NCBI GenBank assembly: GCA_900546915.1
Contig: UREY01000002.1
Coordinates: 78,072 to 142,071 of the forward strand
Length of the DNA stretch: 64,000 bases
Source: an uncultured Eubacteriales bacterium
GTDB taxonomy: Bacteria > Bacillota > Clostridia > Oscillospirales > Oscillospiraceae
Reading direction: 5' to 3'
Numbering within the stretch: the first letter of the stretch is position 1; each line of letters begins with the position of its first letter. A program made the position numbers and the translations under genes. Under the pieces are notes generated by a model that was not told the origin of the DNA, did not search any database, and was given only the letters and a program-made list of their open reading frames with translations. Shown here piece by piece: positions 33,493 to 42,562 of this stretch.

Positions 33493-34233
33493 ATGCTGAT
33501 CGTACAAAAATTCGGGGGAACTTCCCTGGAGGGACGCGAGCGTATTTTCGCCGCAGCCCGCATCATCACCCAAGCGGCAAAACGGGGCAGCCGGGTGGTG
33601 GCTGTGGTGTCCGCCCAGGGCAAAACCACCGATGATATGATTGCCCAGGCAATTTCCATTCATCCCCGGGTCACCGCTCGGGAAATGGACGCTTATTTAT
33701 CCACCGGCGAACAAATTTCCGCCGGACTTTTGGCCATGGCCATCCAGGCTATGGGATATCCGGTGATTTCTCTCACCGGTTGGCAGGCCGGTATTCACAC
33801 AGACAATACCCACGGCAACGCCCGGATCTTAGGATTGGAACACGACCGGATTCTCCAAGAGCTGGACCAAGGTAAAATCGTCTTGGTTGCCGGTTTTCAG
33901 GGCATCAATCAAGCCGGCGACATTACAACCTTGGGCCGGGGTGGGTCCGACACCACAGCAGTAGCCCTGGCTGTTTTTCTCCATGCAGATTTGTGCCAAA
34001 TATTCACCGATGTGGACGGTGTGTATGACAAGGATCCGAGACTGTATCCCGACGCCATAAAATTCGACTGGATTTCCTATGAAAAAATGCGCAGGCTCAT
34101 TGCCGGCGGCGCGCAGGTACTTCACGACCGGTCTGTGGAGCTGGCGCAGCGGTTTGGCTTGGCCATTGAAGTGTTATCTTCGTTTACCGGCCAGCCCGGT
34201 ACGATTGTTTGCGCGGAAGGAAGCGGCACATAA
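33493..34233 (+). CDS. Aspartate kinase, catalytic domain only
   Basis: Phosphorylates L-aspartate at the start of the lysine/threonine/methionine pathway. The 246 residues begin with VQKFGGTSLEGRERI, and contain AYLSTGEQISAGLLA, TLGRGGSDTTAVALA and FTDVDGVYDKDPRL. These form a complete amino-acid-kinase domain. The C-terminal tandem ACT domains that bind lysine or threonine are absent, and the gene ends soon after LSSFTGQPGTIV. GGAGGTG precedes the ATG. Lack of an allosteric domain suggests either feedback insensitivity or control in trans. Confidence 0.9.
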   Translation: MLIVQKFGGTSLEGRERIFAAARIITQAAKRGSRVVAVVSAQGKTTDDMIAQAISIHPRVTAREMDAYLSTGEQISAGLLAMAIQAMGYPVISLTGWQAGIHTDNTHGNARILGLEHDRILQELDQGKIVLVAGFQGINQAGDITTLGRGGSDTTAVALAVFLHADLCQIFTDVDGVYDKDPRLYPDAIKFDWISYEKMRRLIAGGAQVLHDRSVELAQRFGLAIEVLSSFTGQPGTIVCAEGSGT

Positions 34234-34323
34234 TTCCGGACACCCATACCCAAGTATATCCTGTCCCGGGTCCCGGTATGATTCCGGGACCCGGTGAATA
34301 GGCTGATCCTGAGGAGGGATTTT

Positions 34324-34809
34324 ATGAAACGGCTTTGCTGGATGGGCTGGATCGGCACAGTTCTCCTGGGGATCGGACTACACGCTTTATATACTTGGCG
34401 GCCCATACCTTTATTGGGGCTGTTTTCTCCCGTGAATGAGAGCGTATGGGAACATTTGAAACTTCTATACTGGCCGTTTTTGGCTGTCTGCGGCCTACTG
34501 TCTCCTCGGGTACCGTCGCTCCCCGCTTTTTGGGGCGCGGCTTGCAGCAGCTTACTGACGATGCCGCCTGTTTTGATGGGAATCTGGTACACAGCCCGCT
34601 GCGGCTTTGGGATTGTCTCTTCCATCTTGGACATGGGTCTGTACTGCCTCATTGTGGGCCTGGGCTTTTTCCTTTTATATCACCTTCAAAAGAAACCGTG
34701 GCGGGAACGGCAGGTGGGCATTGCCATCATGCTGGCCGGACTTTGGGGCGGCGTTCTATTGATCGGCTCTGCCGCTCCTTTTGACCTTCCTCTGTTTCAA
34801 TCCGTTTAA
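34324..34809 (+). CDS. DUF6512-like four/five-helix membrane protein
   Basis: 161 residues with about five hydrophobic segments. The N-terminal GTVLLGIGLHALYTW and the motif LFSPVNESVWEHLKLLYWPF match a small conserved family of clostridial membrane proteins that I recall as DUF6512. The function is unknown. GAGGAGG precedes the ATG at 34324. It sits 90 bp downstream of the aspartokinase gene; no terminator is apparent between them. Confidence 0.75.
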   Translation: MKRLCWMGWIGTVLLGIGLHALYTWRPIPLLGLFSPVNESVWEHLKLLYWPFLAVCGLLSPRVPSLPAFWGAACSSLLTMPPVLMGIWYTARCGFGIVSSILDMGLYCLIVGLGFFLLYHLQKKPWRERQVGIAIMLAGLWGGVLLIGSAAPFDLPLFQSV

Positions 34810-34983
34810 AATTCGTTCGACCCAAAACGGCACAGGACGCCTCATTCTCCGAAAACTCAGTCTGAAATCGGGTTTTTTTCATAAAAATTGTGCGCAATTT
34901 TCTGAACCTTGTCATTTCCCGCGATTTTTTTCCCTGTTCTTTTGGAACCAAATGTGGTTCAATAAAGGCAGGGGGGGAGGATC

Positions 34984-35274
34984 GTGACCAGAAGTATTTT
35001 AATGTATGAACGGCCGTATCACGATGAGAAAGGCCAGCGGTATTTGCTCCAGTACTACCTTCTCATCGATGAGGTGAGCTTCGGCTGCAATTCCTTGGAA
35101 ATTTACGGCGCCAAGGCCTTGCTTTTTCAAGGAGACACACTGTTGGACCAAAAGGCCATTCGCGGCCTGACTCCATTCGGTCCCAAAATTACCTCTATTT
35201 TAAACTGTCTGGCCGACGGTTTGATCCATCCAAAGGCGATGGAGCATATGGTTTTTGACATGCTCTGCGCCTAA
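34984..35274 (+). CDS. DUF6514-like small protein
   Basis: A 96-residue soluble protein with a GTG start preceded by GGGGGAGG. Characteristic blocks are [32 protein letters not shown] and a C-terminal hydrophobic/Met-rich helix. By eye it resembles a small clostridial family of unknown function (DUF6514). The 174 bp upstream have an inverted repeat GAACCA-AATG-TGGTTC just before the ribosome binding site. It precedes nrdR, which has its own promoter. Confidence 0.7.
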   Translation: MTRSILMYERPYHDEKGQRYLLQYYLLIDEVSFGCNSLEIYGAKALLFQGDTLLDQKAIRGLTPFGPKITSILNCLADGLIHPKAMEHMVFDMLCA

Positions 35275-35288
35275 TATGCGGAAAATGC

Positions 35289-35317
35289 TGGACACGTGGA
35301 ATATTCTTTGGTATAAT
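35289..35317 (+). promoter_or_regulatory. Predicted nrdR promoter
   Basis: TGGACA (35289-35294), 17 bp and TATAAT (35312-35317). Confidence 0.7.
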
Positions 35318-35348
35318 GTACAAAAGCTTACGGAGAGGAGCAACTCCC

Positions 35349-35804
35349 ATGAAATGTCCGTACTGTGGCGACCAAGAGAGTAAAGTGGTGGATTCCCGCC
35401 ATTCCGACGATGGTCTCAGCATCCGCCGCCGGCGGGAATGCCTGTCCTGTCAAAAACGTTTTACTACATATGAAACCGTGGAGAGTCTTCCCATTATTGT
35501 CGTCAAAAAAGACGGCAGCCGCCAATCCTTCGACCGGAATAAAGTCTTAAACGGCATGGTCCGGGCTTGTGAGAAGCGGCCGGTTCCCCTGGCCTCCCTG
35601 GAACAATCCGTCTCGGAAATCGAGCAAATCCTGCAAAATTCTCTGGAGCGGGAAGTGAAATCGGAAACCATCGGGGAATTAGTGATGGAACGCCTGAGGC
35701 GGCTGGACGAAGTGTCTTACGTACGGTTTGCCTCCGTATACCGCCAATTCAAGGATGTCCACAGCTTCATGGATGAACTGAATAAATTCTTGGAAGAAAA
35801 GTAA
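35349..35804 (+). CDS. nrdR: Transcriptional repressor NrdR
   Basis: A nucleotide-sensing repressor of ribonucleotide reductase genes. The 151 residues have the N-terminal zinc ribbon ([15 protein letters not shown] and [12 protein letters not shown]). The ATP-cone domain follows ([22 protein letters not shown]) with the conserved C-terminal [24 protein letters not shown] lies upstream of the ATG. A SdpI-like gene follows 12 bp after, probably in one transcript. Confidence 0.97.
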   Translation: MKCPYCGDQESKVVDSRHSDDGLSIRRRRECLSCQKRFTTYETVESLPIIVVKKDGSRQSFDRNKVLNGMVRACEKRPVPLASLEQSVSEIEQILQNSLEREVKSETIGELVMERLRRLDEVSYVRFASVYRQFKDVHSFMDELNKFLEEK

Positions 35805-35816
35805 GGGGAATGTCCC

Positions 35817-36239
35817 ATGACCGTCTGGAAAATACTCAGCTTTCTCATTTTGCTCACTCCGGTTGTCACTTTCGTCTTGGGCCTGATTTGCTGGCGCTAT
35901 CCGCCCAAAGGGCCCACATGGCTTTTGGGTTACCGGTCCCGCCGGGCGCGGGCCAGTGAAGCGTCCTGGCAGTTCGCGCAAAACATGGCCGGACAAATTT
36001 GGTTTTGTCTCGGCCTGGTACTAACCATCGCTTCGTCCGTTGTCTGTATTTGCATTCGTTCTCAGGACGTAGAGCCGATGTGCCAAACCGCCCTCATTTT
36101 TCTGATCGTGCAGGTCTTTCTTGTGTTTTTATCCATCATTCCCACTGAGGTTCAGCTCAACCGGCAGTTTGACCGGTTTGGCCGGTGGCGGAGCTCAAAA
36201 CACCGGTCCTCTACGCACCTTGCAGCAGATGACAAATAA
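35817..36239 (+). CDS. SdpI-family membrane protein
   Basis: 140 residues with three hydrophobic segments. GYRSRRARASEASWQFAQ is the family motif (YRT-R-A-x-SEETW in SdpI-like proteins). In Bacillus SdpI gives immunity to the SDP toxin, but most homologues outside that operon have no assigned function. The gene is directly downstream of nrdR. No toxin gene is nearby, so an immunity role is unlikely to be specific here. Confidence 0.82.
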   Translation: MTVWKILSFLILLTPVVTFVLGLICWRYPPKGPTWLLGYRSRRARASEASWQFAQNMAGQIWFCLGLVLTIASSVVCICIRSQDVEPMCQTALIFLIVQVFLVFLSIIPTEVQLNRQFDRFGRWRSSKHRSSTHLAADDK

Positions 36240-36266
36240 CGCCTTTTGTAAAAGCAACCGACACCG

Positions 36267-36300
36267 GGGGACGGCTTTGATCAGCCGTTCCCCTTCTTTC
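36267..36300 (+). terminator. Probable terminator after the SdpI-like gene
   Basis: GGGGaCGGCT and AGCCGttCCCC pair around TTGATC, followed by a pyrimidine run TTCTTTCC. Confidence 0.6.
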
Positions 36301-36352
36301 CTGTGTCACGGAAGGGTTTTTTAGGATGTTCCGTCGAAACCCAAGGGGAACA

Positions 36353-36381
36353 TTGACATTTTTCCTCCGGGAGAGTATAGT
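36353..36381 (+). promoter_or_regulatory. Predicted promoter of the DUF3048 lipoprotein gene
   Basis: TTGACA (36353-36358), 17 bp and TATAGT (36376-36381). Confidence 0.8.
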
Positions 36382-36435
36382 GAGTGCATAGAATTCCCAA
36401 GAAACCAAATTTTTCAAAGCTGAGGAGTGCTACCT

Positions 36436-37530
36436 ATGAAAAAACGGATTGCAGCAGGTCTGGCCTGCCTGCTTCTCCTGGCAGGCTGTACAAAAACTCC
36501 CGGAGAGGTCGAAACGTCCGCTCCCTCCGAAACCCCATCGGCTACAACGGAATCAACCACCGGGCCGGAGACACAACCGGCCACGGAACCTGCCACAGAA
36601 CCGGATTTTTCCAAACAAAATCCTCTGACCGGAGAACCCATGGCCGAGCCTTACGATGGGAGCCGGCCCTACGCCGTCATGATCAACAACATTCAGGTGG
36701 CCATGCCGCAATGTGGAACCAGTAAGGCCGATATCATATATGAGGTTCTGGCAGAAGGCGGAATTACCCGTATGATGGCCATATTTTCTCAATTGGAAGG
36801 CGATACGCCAATCGGCTCCATTCGCTCTCTGCGCCCCTATTACCTCAGCATTGCCCGCTCCTATGACGCCATTATGGTGCACGCCGGCGGCAGCGAGGGC
36901 GCTTATTCCGACCTATCCACCTCCGGCTGGGATCACATCGACGGAGTACAGGGCTCCAATTCCGGCAGCTATTACTACCGGGTCCCGGAGCGGATCAACA
37001 GCGCCGGTTATGAGCACAGTCTGTTTATCAACATGGATGACGCCGTATCCTACGCAGAAGAAATGGGCTGCCAATTTCAGCACACAGATGATCAAAATTA
37101 TCTCTCCTTTACCGACCAGCCTTTGACCGGCGGGACTCCGGCGGAATCGGTCACCGTACACTTCCGCACCGGCGGCAAAACCACCTCCTTCACTTACGAC
37201 GCCGCCGCCAAGCTCTACTCCGGCGCACAATACGGCAGCGATTGGACCGACGGCAACGACGGTACCCCGCTTACCTTCCGCAATATTCTGGTTCTATTTG
37301 CCGAGACGAAGACGATCGATGACTATGGCCGCCTGGCCGTGACCCTGACCGGCAAAGGGGAGGGCTATCTGATTCGAGATGGGGCGTGCGTTCCCATGAC
37401 CTGGAATCGGGAAGGAGAAAACGATCCCTTCACCTATACCCTTTCCGACGGCTCTTCCGTTCAGCTGGCTACAGGAAAAACCTATGTGGCCATCGTGCCG
37501 CCGGAAAGCGCACTGGACTTAGAGCCGTAA
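36436..37530 (+). CDS. DUF3048 (YerB-like) lipoprotein
   Basis: A 364-residue exported lipoprotein. The signal peptide ends LLLLAGC with the lipidated Cys. A Thr/Ser/Pro-rich linker (about 22-60) is followed by the DUF3048 domain: LTGEPMAEPYDGSRPYAVM, ADIIYEVLAEGGITRMMAIF, IGSIRSLRPYYLSIA and a C-terminal half with GKTYVAIVPP. Bacillus YerB belongs to this family, and its function is not established. GAGGAG precedes the ATG at 36436. The stop codon is five bases before the structured RNA described at 37535. Confidence 0.9.
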   Translation: MKKRIAAGLACLLLLAGCTKTPGEVETSAPSETPSATTESTTGPETQPATEPATEPDFSKQNPLTGEPMAEPYDGSRPYAVMINNIQVAMPQCGTSKADIIYEVLAEGGITRMMAIFSQLEGDTPIGSIRSLRPYYLSIARSYDAIMVHAGGSEGAYSDLSTSGWDHIDGVQGSNSGSYYYRVPERINSAGYEHSLFINMDDAVSYAEEMGCQFQHTDDQNYLSFTDQPLTGGTPAESVTVHFRTGGKTTSFTYDAAAKLYSGAQYGSDWTDGNDGTPLTFRNILVLFAETKTIDDYGRLAVTLTGKGEGYLIRDGACVPMTWNREGENDPFTYTLSDGSSVQLATGKTYVAIVPPESALDLEP

Positions 37531-37534
37531 AATC

Positions 37535-37652
37535 AAACCTGCCGCAAAGGCTGTTCAGTCAAATTCATGCTTCACTGTTACCGCATAGGAAACCACCGTG
37601 GGGTAACGTCCCGTGAAGATTGACTGCTCCGTCTTCGCGGTAGGTTTTTTTT
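37535..37652 (+). ncRNA. Structured RNA or complex 3' UTR ending in a T run
   Basis: Four nested pairings can be traced: 37535-37545 with 37637-37647 (11 bp, one G-U), 37556-37562 with 37620-37626 (CAGTCAA/TTGACTG), 37564-37569 with 37612-37617, and 37577-37582 with 37602-37607 (GTTACC/GGTAAC). An alternative hairpin, 37611-37619 with 37632-37640 (CCGTGAAGA/TCTTCGCGG), stands directly before eight T residues and excludes the outer helices. No family is recognised, and no dedicated promoter is obvious. Confidence 0.5.
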
Positions 37653-37704
37653 GCTCTCGTCCTGGTTACCGGTCCGGGCATTTTTTCCTATATGACCCGC
37701 ACCC

Positions 37705-37733
37705 TTGTTTTTATCTTTTCAATTTGGTATAAT
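37705..37733 (+). promoter_or_regulatory. Predicted mnmG promoter
   Basis: TTGTTT (37705-37710), 17 bp and TATAAT (37728-37733), downstream of the structured RNA. mnmG is therefore not solely dependent on read-through. Confidence 0.7.
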
Positions 37734-37792
37734 GAATTTCAGTATGCAAAGTCCAAACAGGACCAAACCCGACACAGGAGGGAGGAACCAAC

Positions 37793-39670
37793 GTGAGCTA
37801 CTGTGCCGGACTTTATGACGTGGCTGTCATTGGAGCAGGCCATGCCGGAATTGAAGCAGCCCTGGCGGCTGCCCGGCTGGGCATGAAAACCGTTCTCTTC
37901 GCCATCAACCTGGATTCCATCGGAAATATGCCCTGCAACCCTGCCATCGGAGGAACGGGGAAAGGACACTTGGTGCGGGAATTGGACGCATTAGGCGGAG
38001 AAATGGGCCGGGCTGCCGACGCTTGCTGCATTCAATACCGGATGCTGAACCGGGGAAAGGGTCCCGCTGTTCACTCTCTTCGCGCCCAAGCAGACCGCAG
38101 GCTGTATCAACAATATATGAAACACGCCTTGGAGCTGCAGGACGGCCTCGAGATCAAACAAGCCATGGTGACCAAGATTCTATGTGAAAACGGCGCCGTT
38201 TCCGGCCTGCAAACACAAACAGGCGCGGAATATCAAGTGAAAAGCATCATCATAGCAACCGGTACTTATCTGGACAGCACCACCATTACCGGCTCTTGTG
38301 TCGTATCTTCCGGCCCGGATGGGATGCATGCTTCCGTCGGTTTATCAGACTGCTTGAAAGAGCTGGGCCTTCCCATGCGGCGGTTTAAAACCGGTACGCC
38401 GCCTCGCATCAATCGAAGAAGCGTAGACTTTTCAAAAATGGAATTACAGCCGGGAGACTCCAAGCCAGAGCCTTTTTCCTTTTCCACAACGCATGTTTTG
38501 AATAATCAGGCCGTATGCTATTTGACTTATACCAACGAAGCAACCCATGCCGTCATTCGTGCAAACCTGGATCGAAGCCCCCTTTACGACGGAACCATAC
38601 AAGCAGTCGGACCCAGATACTGTCCCAGCATTGAAACAAAAATTGTCCGCTTTCCGGACAAAACGCGGCACCAAATTTTTGTAGAGCCATGCGGCTTACA
38701 CACAGAGGAGCTGTATCTGCAAGGCCTGTCTTCCAGTCTTCCGGAAGAGGTGCAGGTGCAGATGCTGCATACCATCCCGGGCTTAGAGCATGCGCAAATG
38801 ATGCGGCCGGCCTATGCCATCGAATACGACTGTCTCGATCCCACCGCCCTCCTGCCCACCTTGGAATGCAAAGCCATATCCGGTCTATACGGCGCAGGAC
38901 AGTTTAACGGCACCTCAGGCTATGAGGAAGCGGCTGTACAGGGTCTGGTGGCGGGCGTCAACGCCGCTTTAAAAATCCAGGGAAAACCCCCCATGATTCT
39001 GACACGGGACCAATGCTACATCGGCACGTTGATTGACGATTTGGTAACCAAAGGCACCAATGAGCCGTATCGCATTATGACCAGCCGTTCGGAATACCGG
39101 CTTTTACACCGGCAGGACAATGCAGATGACCGTTTGACGTCTGTCGGCTTCCAGGTAGGCCTCATACCGAAGCAGCGGCTTTTGGACGTGGAAGAAAAAT
39201 ACCGGCAGGTCCGGCAGGAAATTCGCCGTTTGGAATCCACCGGTGTTGCGGAATCGCCCGCGCTGCATGATTTTTTGGAACGCGCCGGCACCACCGCCGT
39301 CAAGGGCTCCGCTCGACTGTGCGATTTAATCCGCAGACCGCAGATTCACTACGACGACCTGGCTCCATTGGATCCAAACCGCCCGTCTCTGGCTCCTGCC
39401 ATTCGGGAGCAGGTGGAAATTCAATTAAAATATGCCGGATATTTGGCCAGACAGGAACGTCAGGTGGAGGAATTTAGACGGGAAGAATCCCGGAGCCTTC
39501 CTTCTGATTTAGACTATCAGTCCATCAACGGCCTGCGCCTGGAAGCCCGGCAAAAATTGTCGGAAATCCGTCCCATTTCCATTGGACAGGCCGGACGGAT
39601 TTCCGGCGTCAGTCCAGCGGACATCGCCGTCCTGTTGATCTACCTGGAACAGCATCAAAAAATGCAGTGA
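37793..39670 (+). CDS. mnmG: tRNA uridine-5-carboxymethylaminomethyl modification enzyme MnmG (GidA)
   Basis: The FAD-dependent partner of MnmE in modifying U34 of tRNAs. The 625 residues start with the FAD motif [21 protein letters not shown] and have [30 protein letters not shown] and [24 protein letters not shown] blocks. The substrate-binding [19 protein letters not shown] and the C-terminal GAC-interaction helices are also present. A GTG start follows GGAGGGAGGAACC. mnmE and rsmG, its usual neighbours, are not in the window. Confidence 0.97.
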   Translation: MSYCAGLYDVAVIGAGHAGIEAALAAARLGMKTVLFAINLDSIGNMPCNPAIGGTGKGHLVRELDALGGEMGRAADACCIQYRMLNRGKGPAVHSLRAQADRRLYQQYMKHALELQDGLEIKQAMVTKILCENGAVSGLQTQTGAEYQVKSIIIATGTYLDSTTITGSCVVSSGPDGMHASVGLSDCLKELGLPMRRFKTGTPPRINRRSVDFSKMELQPGDSKPEPFSFSTTHVLNNQAVCYLTYTNEATHAVIRANLDRSPLYDGTIQAVGPRYCPSIETKIVRFPDKTRHQIFVEPCGLHTEELYLQGLSSSLPEEVQVQMLHTIPGLEHAQMMRPAYAIEYDCLDPTALLPTLECKAISGLYGAGQFNGTSGYEEAAVQGLVAGVNAALKIQGKPPMILTRDQCYIGTLIDDLVTKGTNEPYRIMTSRSEYRLLHRQDNADDRLTSVGFQVGLIPKQRLLDVEEKYRQVRQEIRRLESTGVAESPALHDFLERAGTTAVKGSARLCDLIRRPQIHYDDLAPLDPNRPSLAPAIREQVEIQLKYAGYLARQERQVEEFRREESRSLPSDLDYQSINGLRLEARQKLSEIRPISIGQAGRISGVSPADIAVLLIYLEQHQKMQ

Positions 39671-39691
39671 ATGTCACATAAAGGAGTGCTT

Positions 39692-40795
39692 ATGGTACGC
39701 AAGCAAGACCAAATTCACGGCTGCCTGTTGGGCGCCGCTGCAGGCGACGCCCTGGGTTTTTGTGTGGAGGAGCTCACCCTGGACGATATCCGGGAAAAAT
39801 ACGGTCCAAACGGGATTCAGGGGTACGACACCATCAACGGCTTCGCCACCATTTCCAGTCATACCCAATTATGTATGTTTACCGCCAACGGTCTGCTGTT
39901 CGGCGCAACCCGGGGCGCAATCCGGGGCGTTATGGCTCCTTATGTGAAATACTTAGAAGCCGCTTACCGGGACTGGTGCAAAACGCAACATTACGGCGTT
40001 CCCAAAGGACGGGAAAAGTCTTTCAGTTGGCTATCCTCCGTGGATGCAATGCACAGCCGCCGCTGTCCCGAACCGGCTGTCTTGTACGCCTTAGAACGGC
40101 CGCAAGCCGGAACGATGGAGGAGCCCATCAACCATTCCCGGGGACCAAACGGCTTGGCCCGCTGTGTGCCGATCGGTCTGTTTTTCCATCCATCTGAAAC
40201 GCCTCTTCCGGAAATCAGCCTCCTAGGCGCGGAATCCGCCGCGCTTACCTATGGAGATCCGTTGGGTTTTCTCCCGGCCGCATATCTGACAAATCTTTTA
40301 AGCCGAATTCTCTATGGAGAACCGGACAGCTTCCGCTCCATTCTGCACAAAACCCGGGAAAATATGATTCGTCAGTTCAGCAGCCGCTTCTCCCAAATTC
40401 GGGCTATAGAAACGCTCCTGGATTGGGCGGAGCATACAGCCGAAGCCCCCACATCCCCTGCAGAGGCGTTGTCCCGGCAGCGGCCTACAGATGCTGCAGC
40501 CATTCTGGCAGGCGCATGCTATCTCTGCTTAAAATTCCCGGGAGATTACGACCGGGGCATTGTGGCGGCGGTCAATCACTCCGGCTTGAGCTCGGCGCTG
40601 GGCGCTGTAACAGGAGCCCTCCTGGGAGCGCAGGTCGGTACAGAAGGCATTCCGGATTTTTACCTAGAGCCGTTGGAACTGCGAAACCTAATCGAGGAAT
40701 TGGCCAACGACTTATTTCAGGGTTGCCCCATGTCTCGGAACGCCAGACTTTTTGACGATCAATGGGATCAAAAATATATTCAGTGCACTTATTGA
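39692..40795 (+). CDS. ADP-ribosylglycohydrolase-family protein lacking metal ligands
   Basis: 367 residues with the family fold: GCLLGAAAGDALGF at the start and GALLGAQVG near the end. Active members carry a DDT motif in SDDTQMTLFT and a GDSDS motif before the C-terminal helix, which bind two Mg ions. Here these read SSHTQLCMFT and HSGLSSALGA, so the Asp ligands are lost. It may bind ADP-ribose-type ligands without hydrolysing them, or have another role. AAAGGAG is five bases before ATG 39692; it follows mnmG by 21 bp and is likely cotranscribed. Confidence 0.85.
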   Translation: MVRKQDQIHGCLLGAAAGDALGFCVEELTLDDIREKYGPNGIQGYDTINGFATISSHTQLCMFTANGLLFGATRGAIRGVMAPYVKYLEAAYRDWCKTQHYGVPKGREKSFSWLSSVDAMHSRRCPEPAVLYALERPQAGTMEEPINHSRGPNGLARCVPIGLFFHPSETPLPEISLLGAESAALTYGDPLGFLPAAYLTNLLSRILYGEPDSFRSILHKTRENMIRQFSSRFSQIRAIETLLDWAEHTAEAPTSPAEALSRQRPTDAAAILAGACYLCLKFPGDYDRGIVAAVNHSGLSSALGAVTGALLGAQVGTEGIPDFYLEPLELRNLIEELANDLFQGCPMSRNARLFDDQWDQKYIQCTY

Positions 40796-40800
40796 AAATG

Positions 40801-40856
40801 AAAAAAGAAGCCTGCTGCAGGAGCCGAGAGGCATCATGCAGCAGGCTTCTTTTTTC
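40801..40856. terminator. Bidirectional terminator between the ADP-ribosylglycohydrolase-like and CapA-like genes
   Basis: AGAAGCCTGCTGCA and TGCAGCAGGCTTCT form a perfect stem flanked by A6 and T6 runs, serving both convergent genes. Confidence 0.93.
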
Positions 40857-42177
40857 ATTCTGCGTCGTCCCGGGCCTGCACCGAAGCTTCCACTTCTTCC
40901 AGAGCCCCCTTTAAAGACTCATATATTTCATCCGACACTCTTCCCACGTAGGAGGACTCATACAGAGCAACTTGATCCGCCGTATTCCATATCTCCATTT
41001 TTCCCGAAGCCGTCTCGTCTTCTCCGGCAAGGTACAGGGGATCATAGGAATAGTCCGTCAAGGTTACACCATCTGCAGTCTTGGTAAACTGCAGTTGCAA
41101 CACAATTCCTTGGTTGGCGCCTGATTCTTCGCTGGTGGATAACAGATTTCCCAAGCTGTACGCCGTCAGCATCCGTCCATCCGGGGAATCCGTCATTTCC
41201 AGTGGTCCAACCAGGTGAGAATGCGTACCCAAAATCACATCCACGCCGCCTTCCAGCATCAGGTCCCGGATTTCCTCTTGACTTTCACTGACTGTGCTGT
41301 TGTATTCACTGCCCCAATGAAGCAAAGCAATTGTAATATCCGGTTTTTCTGATTGTACCTGTGAGAGAACCTCCCGAATCCCGTCGGTATTCACATCCTG
41401 ATACGTCGTATTATAGTCATGGTAAAGCAGATTCATGCTGTACTCCGCGCCGTCCGGAATCCGTAAATTTCCGACTCCCTTGGTAAACGCTACAAACGCC
41501 ACGCGAAATCCCTTGACCTCCACCAGGGTAAAGCCCTTGGCCTCCTTGGCCTCCTGCTCTGTGGCAAACGTACCGACCGGAATCAATCCGGCATTGCGTA
41601 CCGCCGCCAATGTAGAATGCAGACCAGACATGCCGTTATAAATGCTGACCGTATTGGCAGTTTGAACCAAATCCACGCCGGATTCTGCAAGGGCGGAAAG
41701 CAAACCCTCCGGCGCATTATATTGAGCCGGATCGTAAGGCGCGCCCAAGCAATTGACTTCTAAATCTGCCACAGTCAAATCCGCTCCAGATAGAGAAGGC
41801 ACCATTCCCAGCAGCATCTCAGAAAAATCATAAGCTCCGTCGCTCTGCTGAGCGCTGCGTAGAATTTCCTCTGTGATATTGATATCTCCCGCCGCTGCAA
41901 TTGTCAAAGTATCTCCATCCTGAGCGGTTATAGAAGCCGGAACCGATTCCGCCACAACGGGAGGATTGTTTAAATCCCGCCGGTACCGACCAATTGCAAA
42001 CAACAATGCGCCCGTCAAAATTACGGCAAAAATCCCCAACCAAGGAAACGATCTTCTGCGGCGTTTTTTCCGCTTAGGAGGATTTTCCGGAGGCGGCTTT
42101 TGCAAACCGGGAGAAGTCGGCCGGTTCAACATCTCGTATATTTCATTCAAATAATCCTGTTCCTTTGAATCAGACAC
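40855..42177 (-). CDS. CapA-family (PGA_cap) metallophosphatase-like membrane protein
   Basis: 440 residues. The N-terminus is cytoplasmic and basic (KRKKRRRRSFPW), then one membrane anchor (LGIFAVILTGALLFAIG) and an external CapA/PGA_cap domain. Retained motifs are AAAGDINI, ADLEVNCLGAP, ALLHWGSEY and GTHSHLVGPLE. The usual ANNH..D motif instead reads ANTVSIYNG, so one metal-binding His is missing. CapA proteins take part in poly-gamma-glutamate export in some species, but no other pgs/cap gene is nearby. The start is GTG, with GGAGGT seven bases upstream. Confidence 0.85.
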   Translation of the reverse strand: MSDSKEQDYLNEIYEMLNRPTSPGLQKPPPENPPKRKKRRRRSFPWLGIFAVILTGALLFAIGRYRRDLNNPPVVAESVPASITAQDGDTLTIAAAGDINITEEILRSAQQSDGAYDFSEMLLGMVPSLSGADLTVADLEVNCLGAPYDPAQYNAPEGLLSALAESGVDLVQTANTVSIYNGMSGLHSTLAAVRNAGLIPVGTFATEQEAKEAKGFTLVEVKGFRVAFVAFTKGVGNLRIPDGAEYSMNLLYHDYNTTYQDVNTDGIREVLSQVQSEKPDITIALLHWGSEYNSTVSESQEEIRDLMLEGGVDVILGTHSHLVGPLEMTDSPDGRMLTAYSLGNLLSTSEESGANQGIVLQLQFTKTADGVTLTDYSYDPLYLAGEDETASGKMEIWNTADQVALYESSYVGRVSDEIYESLKGALEEVEASVQARDDAE

Positions 42178-42224
42178 GGCAGTACCTCCAAACCATGAGT
42201 TTGAATCCCCCAGGGATAAGGTCT

Positions 42225-42253
42225 ATTTTACAATATTTTCCCGGCATACACAA
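42225..42253 (-). promoter_or_regulatory. Predicted promoter of the CapA-like gene
   Basis: On the minus strand TTGTGT (42253-42248), 17 bp and TAAAAT (42230-42225). Confidence 0.6.
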
Positions 42254-42448
42254 GAGAAAGGAACAGAAAAAATCAGAACCACAGCCCCAAAAATCCCCGT
42301 CGTATTCTTTGACACATGCCGCTCGCTGGATTTTCCCACGTAGTAAAATGCAAAACCATCTCCTCCGCCTCTGTGCGCCTACGAATTTTTCCGGAGGCAT
42401 ACAAAGGGCGGAAATTCCTTTATTTTAATGTATTCCGGATAAAACTCC

Positions 42449-42477
42449 TTGTTTTTTCCGCTGTTCTGTGGTAAAAT
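42449..42477 (+). promoter_or_regulatory. Predicted dnaA promoter
   Basis: TTGTTT (42449-42454), 17 bp and TAAAAT (42472-42477). TGTGGTAAA at 42467-42475 is two mismatches from a DnaA box and overlaps the -10, which could allow weak autoregulation. Confidence 0.6.
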
Positions 42478-42562
42478 TTAAGGTGAGAAGTTGTGCAAAA
42501 CCTGATAAAATGGCTGCTTTTCCCCTTTGGGCGCCATCTTTCTAGAGAGAGGAGCTGTGAGA

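Larger units (their letters stand above)
42178..42562. other. 385-bp intergenic region between capA-like gene and dnaA
   Basis: It holds divergent promoters (42225-42253 minus, 42449-42477 plus) and the dnaA ribosome binding site. The middle, about 42254-42440, has no convincing gene, DnaA box or repeat. Confidence 0.6.

Noticed and set aside
34810-34983. tRNA or small RNA gene in this gap
   Set aside because: No TTCRA loop or cloverleaf could be drawn; only a short GAACCA/TGGTTC repeat is present.
37535-37652. Structured RNA as SRP RNA, 6S RNA or tmRNA
   Set aside because: The SRP GGAA-loop motif, the 6S open bubble and the tmRNA tRNA-like ends are all absent.
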